Part shown: in pieces, positions 5,649-14,054 of the stretch
Layout: every line of letters begins with the position of its first letter
Position numbering within the stretch: position 1 is the stretch's first letter
Source: a virus
DNA: 64,000 nt
Reading direction: 5' to 3' (one strand)
Virus record (IMG/VR): IMGVR_UViG_3300005529_001094
Coordinates: 1-64,000 of that record
The notes under the pieces: generated by a model
The model's input: the letters and a program-made list of their open reading frames with translations, nothing else
Told to the model about the DNA's origin: nothing
Database searches by the model: none
Translations under genes and position numbers: made by a program

Positions 5649-8375
5649 ATGGCACGGATTGCCACCGCTCGGTCCAAGATCGACCTCGGACCGTCAATCA
5701 TCGGCGTCATGGAGAACAAGCTTCTCCTGGCGCCGTTCTTCCAGCCCGTCGAGGCGTGGAGGCCTTGGAAAATCTGCCTCTCGGCGATGTTCGGCTTGCC
5801 ACCGCCGAACTACAGCGTCATCGACGCGATCGATGGGAGTGACGAGCCCGAGCGGCTGATCAGCGCGCTCGAGTTCTACCAGAAGCACACCGGCCGGTCG
5901 CAGTGGCCGACGAAGCAGGCGTCGGAGGCCTGGATTCCGACTGGAGTCCGCGGGGGGAAAGCACTCGCGCTTGACACCCCGGTTCCGACACCCGGCGGAT
6001 GGACGACAATGGGCGACATCGCCGTCGGTGACGTCGTCTACGGTCGGGACGGCGCCCCGACGCGAGTCATCGCCACGACCCCCGCCCAGTACGATCGGCC
6101 TTGTTACGAGGTGGAGTTCTCCAACGGGGAAGTGATCGTTGCCGATGCCGAGCATGAGTGGGTCGTCGAGGACTACCGCACGAGGAAGGCCGGGTATCGA
6201 CGACTGCAAGCTCCGCCTAGCCAGGTCGACATCTCGACCCTGAAACCCATTCCCCTCGGGCCGGTCGCGAAAAATCTGACCGGCCAGAAGTTCGGCAAGC
6301 TCACTGCCCTCTACCCGGTCGGCAGGCGAAACCACATGCTCTGGGCAGCACGATGCGAGTGTGGCGGAGCCTGCGTGATCGCCTCGAACAACCTTCAGGC
6401 GCGCAAGCACACATGCGGTTGCGCGGGGCGTGACGCAACGATCGGCGAGCGGACGGTGGTAACCCGCGAGCTGTTCTCGGGGCTACGTGCCCGGAACGGA
6501 CACCAGGGCAACTTCGCCGTCCGACTGCCCGCGGCTCTGCGGTCACCCGAGGCCGAACTACCGATCGATCCCTACGTTCTCGGTGCGTGGCTTGGCGATG
6601 GTCATTCTGCGGGTGGATGTATCACTTCGGCAGACCCCGAGCTGATTGCGGAGATAGGAGCTCGTGGATTTCGCACCACGAAGTGGGCGGCGAAGTACGG
6701 GTACGGGATTCTCGGCCTACACGCCAAGCTCCGCCTGGCTGGACTACTGAAGAACAAGCACGTCCCGCCGGCATACTTGCGCGCTTCAGAGAATCAGAGA
6801 CTCGACCTTCTTCGCGGCCTGATGGACACCGACGGATACTGCTCCGCCGACGGCAAGTGTTCGTTCTCGTCTACGTCGTCCATTCTCGCCGATCAGGTCA
6901 ACGAGCTTGCCTGTAGCCTGGGGTGGCGGTCCGCGGTTTCGGAGGGTGTCGCCAAGCTGAACGGGCGCGTGATCGGTCCCAAGTTCACCGTACACTTCGC
7001 ACCCAAGAAGCCCGTGTTCCTGCTGCCGCGCAAGGCTGCTCGCCAGGTCGTGGGTATGGCACGGTCAGCGAAACGAAGCGGCGCGCGCGACTTCCTGCAT
7101 GTCGTGGAGGTGCGCCCGTGCCCATCGGTGCCGGTCCGCTGTATTCAGGTCGAAAACGACGAGGGGGTTTTCCTGGCGGGCCGGTCCATGGTCCCGACGC
7201 ACAACTCCAGAATCTCCGCAACGATCGCGACGTTCCTCGCGCGCTTCCGCGACTACAGCCCGTTCCTGGCGCCCGGCGAGTACGGCACTGTCATGGTCGT
7301 CGCTGCCGACCGCAAGCAGGCGCGAACGGTCTTCGGGTACATCCGCGCGTTCTTCATGGAGAACGAGCTCCTGCGCGACGAGGTCGAGAGCGAAACGCAG
7401 GAGTCGATCACCCTCAAGAACCGGATCCGGATCGAGGTCCACACCGCAAGTTTCAAGAGCATTCGCGGGTACACCGTGGTCGCCGCGGTCCTCGACGAGA
7501 TCGCGGTCTGGAATTCGGAGGGCGCGAACCCCGACGGCGAAATCGTGACGGCGGTCCGGTCGCGCTTCGCGACGATCCCGTCCGCGATCTTCATGGCGAT
7601 CTCGTCGCCCTACGCGCGCGTCGGCGAGCTGTGGAACGTCTACGACCGCCACTTCGGGGAGAAAGGCGATCCGGACGTGTTCGTCTGGCAGTCGAACACG
7701 CGCTCGATGAACCCGACGGTCACGAAGGAGTTCGTCCGCAAGCAGTACGAGCGCGACCCGGCGCGCGCACGCGCCGAGTACGGCGGCGAGTTCAGGACGG
7801 ACATCGAGAAGTTCGTCCCGCTCGAGATCGTGCGCGAGTGCATGGCGGTCGGGCAGACGCAGATCCCGCCGGCGGCGTCGTGCACGTACCGAGCGTTCGT
7901 CGATCCATCTGGCGGCCGCGGCGATCCGATGGTGATGACGATCGGGCATCGGAGCGGGGACACCGCAATTCACGACGCCACCCTGTCCGTTTCGCCGCCG
8001 TTCGTGCCGCGCGAGGTCGTCAAGCGAATGGTGGAGTTCGCGCGCCCGTACCGCATCCACAAGGTCTACGGCGACCGGTTCGCTGGCGAGTGGCCGCGCG
8101 ACGAGTTCAGGCAGAACGGCATGGAGTACGAGCTGTACTCCAAGTCGAAGTCGGAGCTCTTCGTCGACTGCCTGCCGCACCTGTTCTCGAAGACCGTGAG
8201 GCTGCTCGATGACCCAGAGCTCGCCGTGCAGTTCTCGCAGCTCGAGCGGCGATCGTCACCTTCGGGGAAGGAAATCATCGACCATCCGCCCCACGGACAT
8301 GATGACAAAGCAAATGCAGTTGCAGGTATGGTGCGCCTTCTAATGGGGGAGTCTGCGGTTAGTTGCGTCTGGTGA
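5649..8375 (+). CDS. terL: terminase large subunit interrupted by an intein
   Basis: A 908-residue precursor; removing residues 105-519 leaves a 493-residue terminase, a normal TerL size. The spliced ATPase P-loop reads GVRGGKS, with the intein sitting between the catalytic Lys and Ser. Walker B is VLDE (Asp616-Glu617) and the coupling motif is MAISSP. The nuclease carboxylates are Asp752 (FVDPSGG), Asp809 (YGDRF) and Asp885-Asp886 (HGHDD). The protein cuts and pumps DNA into proheads at the portal encoded next. ATG 5649 has only a weak ribosome site. No classical small subunit lies beside it. The 52-residue HTH protein at 5202 or the KHG-motif protein at 53049 are candidates. Confidence 0.95.
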   Translation: MARIATARSKIDLGPSIIGVMENKLLLAPFFQPVEAWRPWKICLSAMFGLPPPNYSVIDAIDGSDEPERLISALEFYQKHTGRSQWPTKQASEAWIPTGVRGGKALALDTPVPTPGGWTTMGDIAVGDVVYGRDGAPTRVIATTPAQYDRPCYEVEFSNGEVIVADAEHEWVVEDYRTRKAGYRRLQAPPSQVDISTLKPIPLGPVAKNLTGQKFGKLTALYPVGRRNHMLWAARCECGGACVIASNNLQARKHTCGCAGRDATIGERTVVTRELFSGLRARNGHQGNFAVRLPAALRSPEAELPIDPYVLGAWLGDGHSAGGCITSADPELIAEIGARGFRTTKWAAKYGYGILGLHAKLRLAGLLKNKHVPPAYLRASENQRLDLLRGLMDTDGYCSADGKCSFSSTSSILADQVNELACSLGWRSAVSEGVAKLNGRVIGPKFTVHFAPKKPVFLLPRKAARQVVGMARSAKRSGARDFLHVVEVRPCPSVPVRCIQVENDEGVFLAGRSMVPTHNSRISATIATFLARFRDYSPFLAPGEYGTVMVVAADRKQARTVFGYIRAFFMENELLRDEVESETQESITLKNRIRIEVHTASFKSIRGYTVVAAVLDEIAVWNSEGANPDGEIVTAVRSRFATIPSAIFMAISSPYARVGELWNVYDRHFGEKGDPDVFVWQSNTRSMNPTVTKEFVRKQYERDPARARAEYGGEFRTDIEKFVPLEIVRECMAVGQTQIPPAASCTYRAFVDPSGGRGDPMVMTIGHRSGDTAIHDATLSVSPPFVPREVVKRMVEFARPYRIHKVYGDRFAGEWPRDEFRQNGMEYELYSKSKSELFVDCLPHLFSKTVRLLDDPELAVQFSQLERRSSPSGKEIIDHPPHGHDDKANAVAGMVRLLMGESAVSCVW
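5961..7205 (+). other. intein with LAGLIDADG endonuclease and nested zinc module
   Basis: A 415-residue intein (precursor residues 105-519) that begins with Ala rather than Cys/Ser and ends in VPTHN before Ser520. Splicing block A is LDTPVPTPGGWTTMGDI, and block B lies around ADAEHEWVV. The homing endonuclease has two LAGLIDADG helices: YVLGAWLGDG (residues 309-318) and LLRGLMDTDG (387-396). Between block B and the endonuclease, residues 210-258 form a separate module, LTGQKFGKLTAL with CEC (236-238) and CGC (256-258). The same module heads the free HNH endonuclease at 2195. An Ala1 intein usually needs the variant splicing path that bypasses the first acyl shift. Confidence 0.92.
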
Positions 8376-8376
8376 T

Positions 8377-8400
8377 TAGGTCGATCGATTGACCGAATCG
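8377..8400 (+). repeat. late-operon intergenic repeat, copy 1
   Basis: TAGGTCGATCGATTGACCG plus AATCG, lying 5 nt before the portal ATG. Related copies occur at 11183 and 20476, all in gaps of the late operon and in the same orientation. The core CGATCGATTGA contains the palindrome CGATCG. It is a candidate phage promoter or operator. The portal ATG has no visible ribosome site, so a transcript starting within or just after this repeat would be nearly leaderless. Confidence 0.5.
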
Positions 8401-8404
8401 TGAT

Positions 8405-9895
8405 ATGGGTCGCCGATCAATGAGTCGTCGTCGCGGAGCCGGGAAGCGAATTCTGAGTGGGCGCGCCGCGCTCGATGTCCTTGGATCGATGTGGGAGTAC
8501 TTCCGCACGTTCGGGGGCGAGCGCGACTACGCGTGCGTGCTCGGCTACAAGCGCGACCTCACGTACGTCGACTACCTCGCGCGCTATGCGCGCGGTGGCA
8601 TCGCGGGGCCGATCGTCGACGTGCCAGCGCGCGCAACGTGGGACACCTTGCCGCGCCTGACGGACGACGAGCTCGGCACCGAGAACGCGCTCTCGAAGAA
8701 GTTCGCCAAGATCGCAAAGGACATCGATCTCCGCCAGAACCTCGAGAAGGTCGATCGACTCGCCGGCATCGGGCGCTACGCCGTGTTGCTGCTCGGATTC
8801 CGCGACGGCAAGAGGCTCGAGGAGCCAGTCGATGAGGACGGCGCACGCGATGGCGGAATGCTCTACGTCGCGCCGTTCAGCGAGGCGAACGCGCGCCCCG
8901 TCGAGATCAATCTCGACTCGCAATCTCCGGAGTTCGGACGTCCGCTGCTCTACGAGATCGACTTCGCGCGCGGCGCGCTCGACATGGACCCGCTGATCAA
9001 GGCGACGTTCCTTCAGCGGCTGACCGGGACGGGTGGCTCCAACCGGATGACGCAGAAGGTTCACGCCTCGCGCATCGTGCACATCGCCGAGGGCACGCTC
9101 GAGGACAACCTCTACGGAACGCCGCGCCTCCGTCGCGTGTGGGATCGCCTCGACGACCTCGACAAGATCTCCGGTGGAAGCGCCGAGGTGTTCTGGTTGG
9201 TCGCGAATCGCGGCCTGCAATTCGACGTGAGTCCAGAGGTCGCGTTCGGCGAGACCGAGAAGGAAGCTCTCCGCGAGCAGATCGAGTCCTATCGCCACGG
9301 TCTCAGCCGCGAGATCCGGACGCGCGGCGTGACAATCAAAGGATTGAACGAGCTCGGCGCGGGCAATGTTAATCCGTTCGCCGTGTTCCGCGTGCTCGCC
9401 GCGCTGATCACGGGGACGACCGGCTTGCCGTATCGAATGATCTTCGGCACCGAGCGCGGACAGAACACGACGAGCCAGGATCGTCGCTCGTGGCTAGAGG
9501 ACGTCTGGTCGCGCCGCGAGACGTACGGCAACGAGGTCGTGCTCACGCCCCTCGTCCGCCGCCTCGTACATGCCGGCGTACTTCCAGTGAAGGCGCTCGA
9601 TGCGCAGGTGATCTGGCCGCCGGTTCACGACGATATGTTCCAGGCCGAGGTCGCCGACACCTACGCGCGCGCCGACTTCAACCGCAGCAAGGCGAAGAGC
9701 TCGCCGGGCGGATCGTCGATCGGCGAGGGCGAGTGGCGCGAGAAGTTCCTCAACCTTCCGCGCGAGATGCCGAAGGGCGACAGCCGCGAGGACGTCTCGA
9801 CTCCGACGCCAGAGCCCGTGGCGCCGGCTTCTACGTCGCCCGGAGCGCCCCCCGGAGCGCCCACGGCCCAGGAGGACCAGCGTGCTGCCGCGTGA
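8405..9895 (+). CDS. portal protein (DUF1073 family)
   Basis: A 496-residue portal. The DUF1073-type core is seen in GYKRDLTYVDYLARYARGGIAGPIVD near residue 45, HASRIVHIAEG near 222, and a long helical clip region. The conserved GLPYRMIFGTERGQNTTSQDR segment lies near 340-360. The last 60 residues are a Pro/Ala-rich linker. Portals form the dodecameric DNA gate at one capsid vertex and dock the terminase encoded upstream. Start 8405 or 8420 are equally possible because neither has a ribosome site. The 3' end overlaps the next gene. Databases often associate this family with Acb1-like 2H phosphoesterases, and the next gene begins with a 2H domain. Confidence 0.9.
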   Translation: MGRRSMSRRRGAGKRILSGRAALDVLGSMWEYFRTFGGERDYACVLGYKRDLTYVDYLARYARGGIAGPIVDVPARATWDTLPRLTDDELGTENALSKKFAKIAKDIDLRQNLEKVDRLAGIGRYAVLLLGFRDGKRLEEPVDEDGARDGGMLYVAPFSEANARPVEINLDSQSPEFGRPLLYEIDFARGALDMDPLIKATFLQRLTGTGGSNRMTQKVHASRIVHIAEGTLEDNLYGTPRLRRVWDRLDDLDKISGGSAEVFWLVANRGLQFDVSPEVAFGETEKEALREQIESYRHGLSREIRTRGVTIKGLNELGAGNVNPFAVFRVLAALITGTTGLPYRMIFGTERGQNTTSQDRRSWLEDVWSRRETYGNEVVLTPLVRRLVHAGVLPVKALDAQVIWPPVHDDMFQAEVADTYARADFNRSKAKSSPGGSSIGEGEWREKFLNLPREMPKGDSREDVSTPTPEPVAPASTSPGAPPGAPTAQEDQRAAA

Positions 9896-11126
9896 CCCCG
9901 TCGAGGCCGCGATCGAGTCGGCGATGTACTATCGCCTGACGCACGCGGACGCCGACGTGGAGCACACCGGCGTCATGGTCGCGCTCGTGCCCCGCGCCGA
10001 GGACGCCGCGCGTCTCGCGCTCGACGGCGGCGAGGCGGCCGAGGATCTCCACGTGACGCTGTTCCACTTCGGGGACGCGAGCGCGATGCCGATCGAGGCG
10101 CGACGCGACCTGATCGACACTGTCCGAATGGAGGCTTCGCAGTTTACGCCGCTCCTCGGCGCCGCGTTCGGGGCGGGCGTCTTCAATCCGACGGGTCCAA
10201 CCCCGTGCCTCATCCTCAACATCGGCGGCGAGGCCATCGAGCAGTTCCACCGGGCGCTCTGGTGGATGCTCCCCGAGTCGCCTGACCAGCACCGTCCGTG
10301 GGCCGCGCACCTAACGCTCAAGTACTTGACCGAAAAGGACAACGTGCAGGTCTTCCCGGCCACCGAGAAGATGGTCCCGCGCATGGGCGAGCTCGTCTTC
10401 GACCGCGTGCGGGTCGCGTTCGCGGGCGCAGCGATCGACATCCCGTTCGCGACGGAGTCGCCCGAGGTGCTCGCGGCCCAGCGGTCAGCAGACGTCTACC
10501 GGGCCACGCGGACGCTGCTCGCTGCGCGCGGCGCGGCCCCGCCGGCACCGATGCCGCGCGTGGTGTCGTTCCGGGTCGCGTCCGCCGTCAAGGTCGACGG
10601 CGACCAGATGACGTTCCCGGTCGTCGCTGCGGTCGAGGGTGTGCGTCGGCCGATGGGCTCGCTCGGCCCCGAGCTCGTGCTCGCGAGCCAGCTCGCAGCC
10701 GGGCTCGATAGCGCCCAGGAGATGCCGGTCGTGTTCGACCACCCAGCACTGGCGGACGGCAATCCCGAGGTGGTCTCTGTCGACGACGAGCGGCCGTTTC
10801 GGGAGGGGACGGGCGTCCGGGTCGGGACCGTCGCCAACGCACGGATCGAGGGCGACCGCATGATGGTCGATGCGACCGTGAGCATCTCCGCTCTGCGGTC
10901 TGCGGGCCCCGGGAGTTCGGCGATCGCCGACGCGCTTCTCGCCGGCCAGCAGACGGAGGTCTCTGTCGCGTACGCCGCGCGCATCGTAGCCGCCAACAGC
11001 ACCTTCGGCGGGGTCGCCTACACGGGCGTCCACATGGACATCACGTTCGACCACCTAGCGCTTCTGCCGCCGGGCGTGCCGGGGGCGTGTAGCCTCGGTG
11101 ACGGCTGTGGCGCGGCGCGCACCTAG
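9882..11126 (+). CDS. 2H phosphoesterase fused to DUF2213 prohead protease
   Basis: A 414-residue two-domain protein. Residues about 25-180 carry two HxT motifs, His57-Val-Thr59 and His143-Leu-Thr145, each followed by hydrophobic residues. This is the defining pair of the 2H phosphoesterase superfamily, whose members cut cyclic or 2'-5'-linked nucleotides and include phage anti-CBASS Acb1 and LigT/ThpR. Residues about 230-410 resemble DUF2213 capsid maturation proteases: VVFDHPA, GTGVRVGTVANARI, QQTEVSVAYAARIV, DITFDHLALLPPGVPGA. A GGAGGA ribosome site precedes the GTG start inside the portal gene. Cleavage during prohead maturation could release the 2H domain. The substrate of the 2H domain is unknown. 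Confidence 0.82.
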   Translation: MLPRDPVEAAIESAMYYRLTHADADVEHTGVMVALVPRAEDAARLALDGGEAAEDLHVTLFHFGDASAMPIEARRDLIDTVRMEASQFTPLLGAAFGAGVFNPTGPTPCLILNIGGEAIEQFHRALWWMLPESPDQHRPWAAHLTLKYLTEKDNVQVFPATEKMVPRMGELVFDRVRVAFAGAAIDIPFATESPEVLAAQRSADVYRATRTLLAARGAAPPAPMPRVVSFRVASAVKVDGDQMTFPVVAAVEGVRRPMGSLGPELVLASQLAAGLDSAQEMPVVFDHPALADGNPEVVSVDDERPFREGTGVRVGTVANARIEGDRMMVDATVSISALRSAGPGSSAIADALLAGQQTEVSVAYAARIVAANSTFGGVAYTGVHMDITFDHLALLPPGVPGACSLGDGCGAART

Positions 11127-11182
11127 CGAAACATCAAACACCGTTTGCTGCAAAGTTGGAATCGCGATAAAGGCCCTGGTGT

Positions 11183-11221
11183 TAGGTCGATCGATCGATT
11201 CAATCGAACGACCGTTTGAAC
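11183..11221 (+). repeat. late-operon intergenic repeat, copy 2
   Basis: TAGGTCGATCGATCGATTCA followed by AATCGAACGACCGTTTGAAC. It matches copy 3 at 20476 at both ends (TAGGkCGATCGATTGA and CGTTTGAAC) and copy 1 at its left part. It sits 35 nt before the ATG of the scaffold-like gene. It has the same orientation as the genes, so it is a candidate promoter or operator. Confidence 0.5.
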
Positions 11222-11256
11222 GGCGCGGGACGCGCGGGACGAGGGAGAGACGGCAC

Positions 11257-11919
11257 ATGGACAAGGCGGGCACGATCGATCGGCTGATCGCCTCGGGGAA
11301 GTACAAGGACGAAGCACGCGACTGGCTGAGCAAGCTCGCCGACGGGCAGCTCGCCGAGATCGCTTCGGCGTCCGGTTGCAGCTGCGAGGGGGCGCCCGCG
11401 GGCGCTTCCGCTTCCGGCGACGGCAAGCCCGCGCCGGTGGCGGCCGCGTCTGCGGGCGGCGACAAGACGCCCGAGACTCAGGCGACGCCGACTGCGGCCG
11501 CGGCATCGACCGCGACGCCCGCGCCGGCGACAGCAGCGGCCGAGGCGCCGGCGACGTCGGCGCCCGCCGCTGCATCCACGCAGACTCCGGTCGCGGCCGC
11601 GAAGCCGCTGACCGATGCGGAGTGGCTCGCCGCGGCGCCGGCTGGCGTTCGTGAGGAGCTCGAGGATCTCCGCCGGGAGCGCGCCGCGAAGGAGAACACG
11701 CTCCGCGAGAAGATCGCCGCCAACAGCGGCGGCAAGCTCTCGAAGGAGTTCCTCGCGAGCAAGGGCCTCAAGGAGCTCGAGGTGCTCTACGCCGCGACGA
11801 TCCCGGTCGACCAGAGCGGGCGCGGCACGTCCGGCGATGCCATGACGGCGGCCGCCGCGGGCGACAAGAACAAGAACGAGACGCCGCCGATGCCGGCGTG
11901 CGACTTCAGCAAGGCCTGA
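11257..11919 (+). CDS. probable scaffolding protein
   Basis: A 220-residue protein with a helical N-terminus (residues 1-45), a long low-complexity Ala/Pro/Thr region (about 55-120) and a charged coiled-coil-prone C-terminal third (ELEDLRRERAAKENTLREKIA). It lies between the prohead protease and the capsid genes, the usual place for a scaffold. ATG 11257 follows GAGGGAGAG and is the natural start. Scaffolds hold capsid subunits during prohead assembly and are then degraded or expelled. The assignment is by position and composition, not by homology. Confidence 0.6.
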   Translation: MDKAGTIDRLIASGKYKDEARDWLSKLADGQLAEIASASGCSCEGAPAGASASGDGKPAPVAAASAGGDKTPETQATPTAAAASTATPAPATAAAEAPATSAPAAASTQTPVAAAKPLTDAEWLAAAPAGVREELEDLRRERAAKENTLREKIAANSGGKLSKEFLASKGLKELEVLYAATIPVDQSGRGTSGDAMTAAAAGDKNKNETPPMPACDFSKA

Positions 11920-11984
11920 ACGGATCCCGGAGAGGGAGATCATCGGCGGCCTAGTGGCCGCGCGGAGTGGAGGCGGAGGCGGAT

Positions 11985-12458
11985 ATGGCAGCGAGGAAGG
12001 TCGTTCTCTACGGGATCGCGACGCAGGTCGGCGAAGGCACGGTCGCGGGTGGCACCATCACCCCGGGCGATCTCCTTGCGCGCTCGTCCGCGACGCAGAT
12101 GATTCGCCACGGGAACGCCGGGCGAAACCACGCGTTCCTTTTCGCGGACAACGTTCCGGACCGGAACAAGGGCATCGACGACGACTACAGCGCGAACGAC
12201 AACGTCCGGGTAGTCGTGCCGACGCGCGGCGCGATCATGAACGCGAACCTCGCCGCGAACGCGGCCGCGGTCGCGATCGGCGACGCACTCGAGTCGAACG
12301 GCAACGGCAAGCTCCGCAAGCACACGCCGCAGGCCGTCAACGAGGGCGGCGCCGCGTCCTACACGATCTACGCCGAGGCGATCGTCGGGTACGCGCTCGA
12401 GGCCATCGACAACTCGGCCAACGGCTCGCCCGTTCGGATCCGCGTCGAGATTCGCTGA
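11985..12458 (+). CDS. probable capsid decoration/head-fibre protein
   Basis: A 157-residue, beta-rich, Ala/Gly/Asn-rich protein with GEGTVAGGTITPGDLL at the N-terminus and ALEAIDNSANGSPVRIRVEI at the C-terminus. The pattern resembles DUF2190-like capsid decoration proteins that precede major capsid genes. ATG 11985 follows GGAGGCGGAGG. An in-frame GTG at 11967 would add six residues. It should bind the outside of the capsid lattice and stabilise it. Confidence 0.6.
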   Translation: MAARKVVLYGIATQVGEGTVAGGTITPGDLLARSSATQMIRHGNAGRNHAFLFADNVPDRNKGIDDDYSANDNVRVVVPTRGAIMNANLAANAAAVAIGDALESNGNGKLRKHTPQAVNEGGAASYTIYAEAIVGYALEAIDNSANGSPVRIRVEIR

Positions 12459-12477
12459 GTTCAGCTTGCCCGCGGTG

Positions 12478-12490
12478 TTGACAATGTCCA
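12478..12490 (+). promoter_or_regulatory. TTGACA-type operator-like element upstream of the capsid gene
   Basis: TTGACAATGTCCA, one of about twelve related elements in the window. The centre ATG at 12484 opens a 14-codon ORF (MSTGPRGPLGRMGG) whose TGA overlaps the capsid ATG at 12525. There is no acceptable -10 box 16-18 nt downstream, so an operator or leader function is more likely than a sigma-70 promoter. Confidence 0.5.
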
Positions 12491-12524
12491 CAGGGCCGCG
12501 AGGTCCATTGGGGAGGATGGGAGG

Positions 12525-13592
12525 ATGATCGGGGACTTCAAGGCCCTCGCCGCTTCGGGCGGCATGGGCGGTTTCGGATCGAGGCTGCTCGCGCACGGCC
12601 TCAACGCCGAGAAGGCACTGCGCGCGAACTCGCCGCTTCTGATCGACGAGCAGGTCGTCGTCGACCAGCGTGTCATTCGGGAGTTCATGCCGCGGCTCGG
12701 CGTCATCGCGCGCCTGATCCAGAACGGGCAGTGGACGCGCCTGAGCAACCCCTTCGCCGTCGAGTCGCTCCGCCACTACACGATGAGCGACACGTCGGGT
12801 GCCACGCTCGATCGGAACCCGACGAAGCGGACCGAGGGCGACCTGCCGGACAAGACCCCGGTCTACACGCCGGTCTACTACGGCTTCGCCAACTTCCAGC
12901 TCGGCATCCAAGAGCTCCTCACTTCGCGCAAGGGTCTCCTGCCGCTCGACCTCACCCTCATCGGCCAGAAGGCGCGCGATCTCGCCGAGGCATTCGAGGA
13001 GTCGGTCATCCGCGGCACCGTCGGCGGCGTCGCGCTGCCGCAGTGGGGCTCGGCGGTCGCGAAGGGCATCCTCAACGCCCCGAACATCCACGGCGTCCAG
13101 TACGAGGGCGGCAAGCCGTGGGACGACCCGACGAAGACCGTCGCGGGCATCCTGACCGACGTCAAGGCGATGTTCGCCGCGCTCGACGCGGACTTCGCCT
13201 ACGGCGCGGTCGACCTGCTTGTGCCCCAGGCATGGTTCAACGCGCTCTCGTTCCTCACGAACACCGCCACCGACCGGACGGCGATGTCCTTCCTCAAGGA
13301 GCTCGAGCGCGGCGGACAGCCGCTCCACATCCAGGCGGCCGACAAGCTGCCGGCGAACACCGCCCTCATGTACGTTCGATCCTCTGACGTCTTCGAGGTC
13401 GTCGTTGGCGACTTCGGCGGCTCGGCGGACGATCCGATCAACGCGCCCGACAAGAACCCGGTCCCGATCACGGTCTTCCACTGGGACGAGCAGGCCGGGC
13501 TCATGCTCAATTTCAAGCTGCTGGGCTGCGTGATCCCGCGGGCGAAGGCCACGTACGGCAGCAAGAGCGGCATCGCCAAGCTCACGGCGTAA
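12525..13592 (+). CDS. major capsid protein (HK97-like fold)
   Basis: A 355-residue protein of the length and layout of an HK97-type coat protein. It has a helical N-arm (residues 1-60), an extended loop (SDTSGATLDRNPTKRTEGDLP, about 88-108), a spine-like helix (GQKARDLAEAFEESVIRG) and a C-terminal beta-sheet domain (DVFEVVVGDFGG to PITVFHWDEQAG). It follows protease, scaffold and decoration genes. The ribosome site GGGAGG precedes ATG 12525. A strong hairpin follows the gene, as expected for the most abundant protein. The exact capsid family is not resolved. Confidence 0.88.
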   Translation: MIGDFKALAASGGMGGFGSRLLAHGLNAEKALRANSPLLIDEQVVVDQRVIREFMPRLGVIARLIQNGQWTRLSNPFAVESLRHYTMSDTSGATLDRNPTKRTEGDLPDKTPVYTPVYYGFANFQLGIQELLTSRKGLLPLDLTLIGQKARDLAEAFEESVIRGTVGGVALPQWGSAVAKGILNAPNIHGVQYEGGKPWDDPTKTVAGILTDVKAMFAALDADFAYGAVDLLVPQAWFNALSFLTNTATDRTAMSFLKELERGGQPLHIQAADKLPANTALMYVRSSDVFEVVVGDFGGSADDPINAPDKNPVPITVFHWDEQAGLMLNFKLLGCVIPRAKATYGSKSGIAKLTA

Positions 13593-13620
13593 TAGCCGTC
13601 GTCGACGTCAAACCAGCGAC

Positions 13621-13648
13621 CGGGCCCCGCACTCGTGCGCGGGGCCCG
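13621..13648 (+). terminator. strong hairpin after the capsid gene
   Basis: CGGGCCCCGC (13621-13630) pairs perfectly with GCGGGGCCCG (13639-13648) around an 8-nt loop. The position 29 nt after the capsid stop suggests partial termination or 3'-end protection of the capsid message. There is no U-tract, so it is more an attenuator or processing hairpin than a full terminator. Confidence 0.6.
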
Positions 13649-13673
13649 CGATCGCCTGTCTGGAGGTCATTCT

Positions 13674-14030
13674 ATGTCCGAGCAGAAGGTCATCCGCGAC
13701 GCGTACTGCATCATGAGCGGTGGTTGCTCCCAGGCCGACCCCAAGCCGGGTCACGCGGGCAATCTGCGCGAGTTCGGAGTCGGCGAGACGATCTTCCTCA
13801 CTGAGGACGCCGCGAAGGCGCTTCAGAAGAGCGACGCGAACCCGGCGGGGCTCGAGCTCAAGCGCCTGGAGGGCGTGCCGTCGATCGAGGTGGTCGTCGA
13901 GCTCGCCGACGTCAACGAGGCCGCGATCGCGCCGCTCGAGGAGCTCGCCGCCGCCGCCGCCGCCCCGCCGCCCGTCGCGCCCGTCGCGCCGGTCGCGCCG
14001 CCGTCGTTCGTTCGCAGCGACGACGAGTAA
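13674..14030 (+). CDS. small structural protein with Ala/Pro-rich tail
   Basis: A 118-residue protein: a beta-prone first 85 residues (GNLREFGVGETIFLTEDAAKAL) and a flexible Ala/Pro/Val tail (APPPVAPVAPVAPP). It resembles the small capsid-associated or head-completion proteins placed directly after a capsid gene. GGAGGTC precedes ATG 13674. The gene sits behind the strong hairpin, so it may be expressed below capsid level. No family certain. Confidence 0.5.
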   Translation: MSEQKVIRDAYCIMSGGCSQADPKPGHAGNLREFGVGETIFLTEDAAKALQKSDANPAGLELKRLEGVPSIEVVVELADVNEAAIAPLEELAAAAAAPPPVAPVAPVAPPSFVRSDDE

Positions 14031-14054
14031 GCGGGCGGGCTCCGCGAGCCTGCC

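Noticed and set aside
11940-13481. 513-codon open frame antisense to the capsid genes
   Set aside because: Typical GC-rich shadow: Arg/Val/Asp-biased product, no ribosome site, opposite two well supported structural genes.
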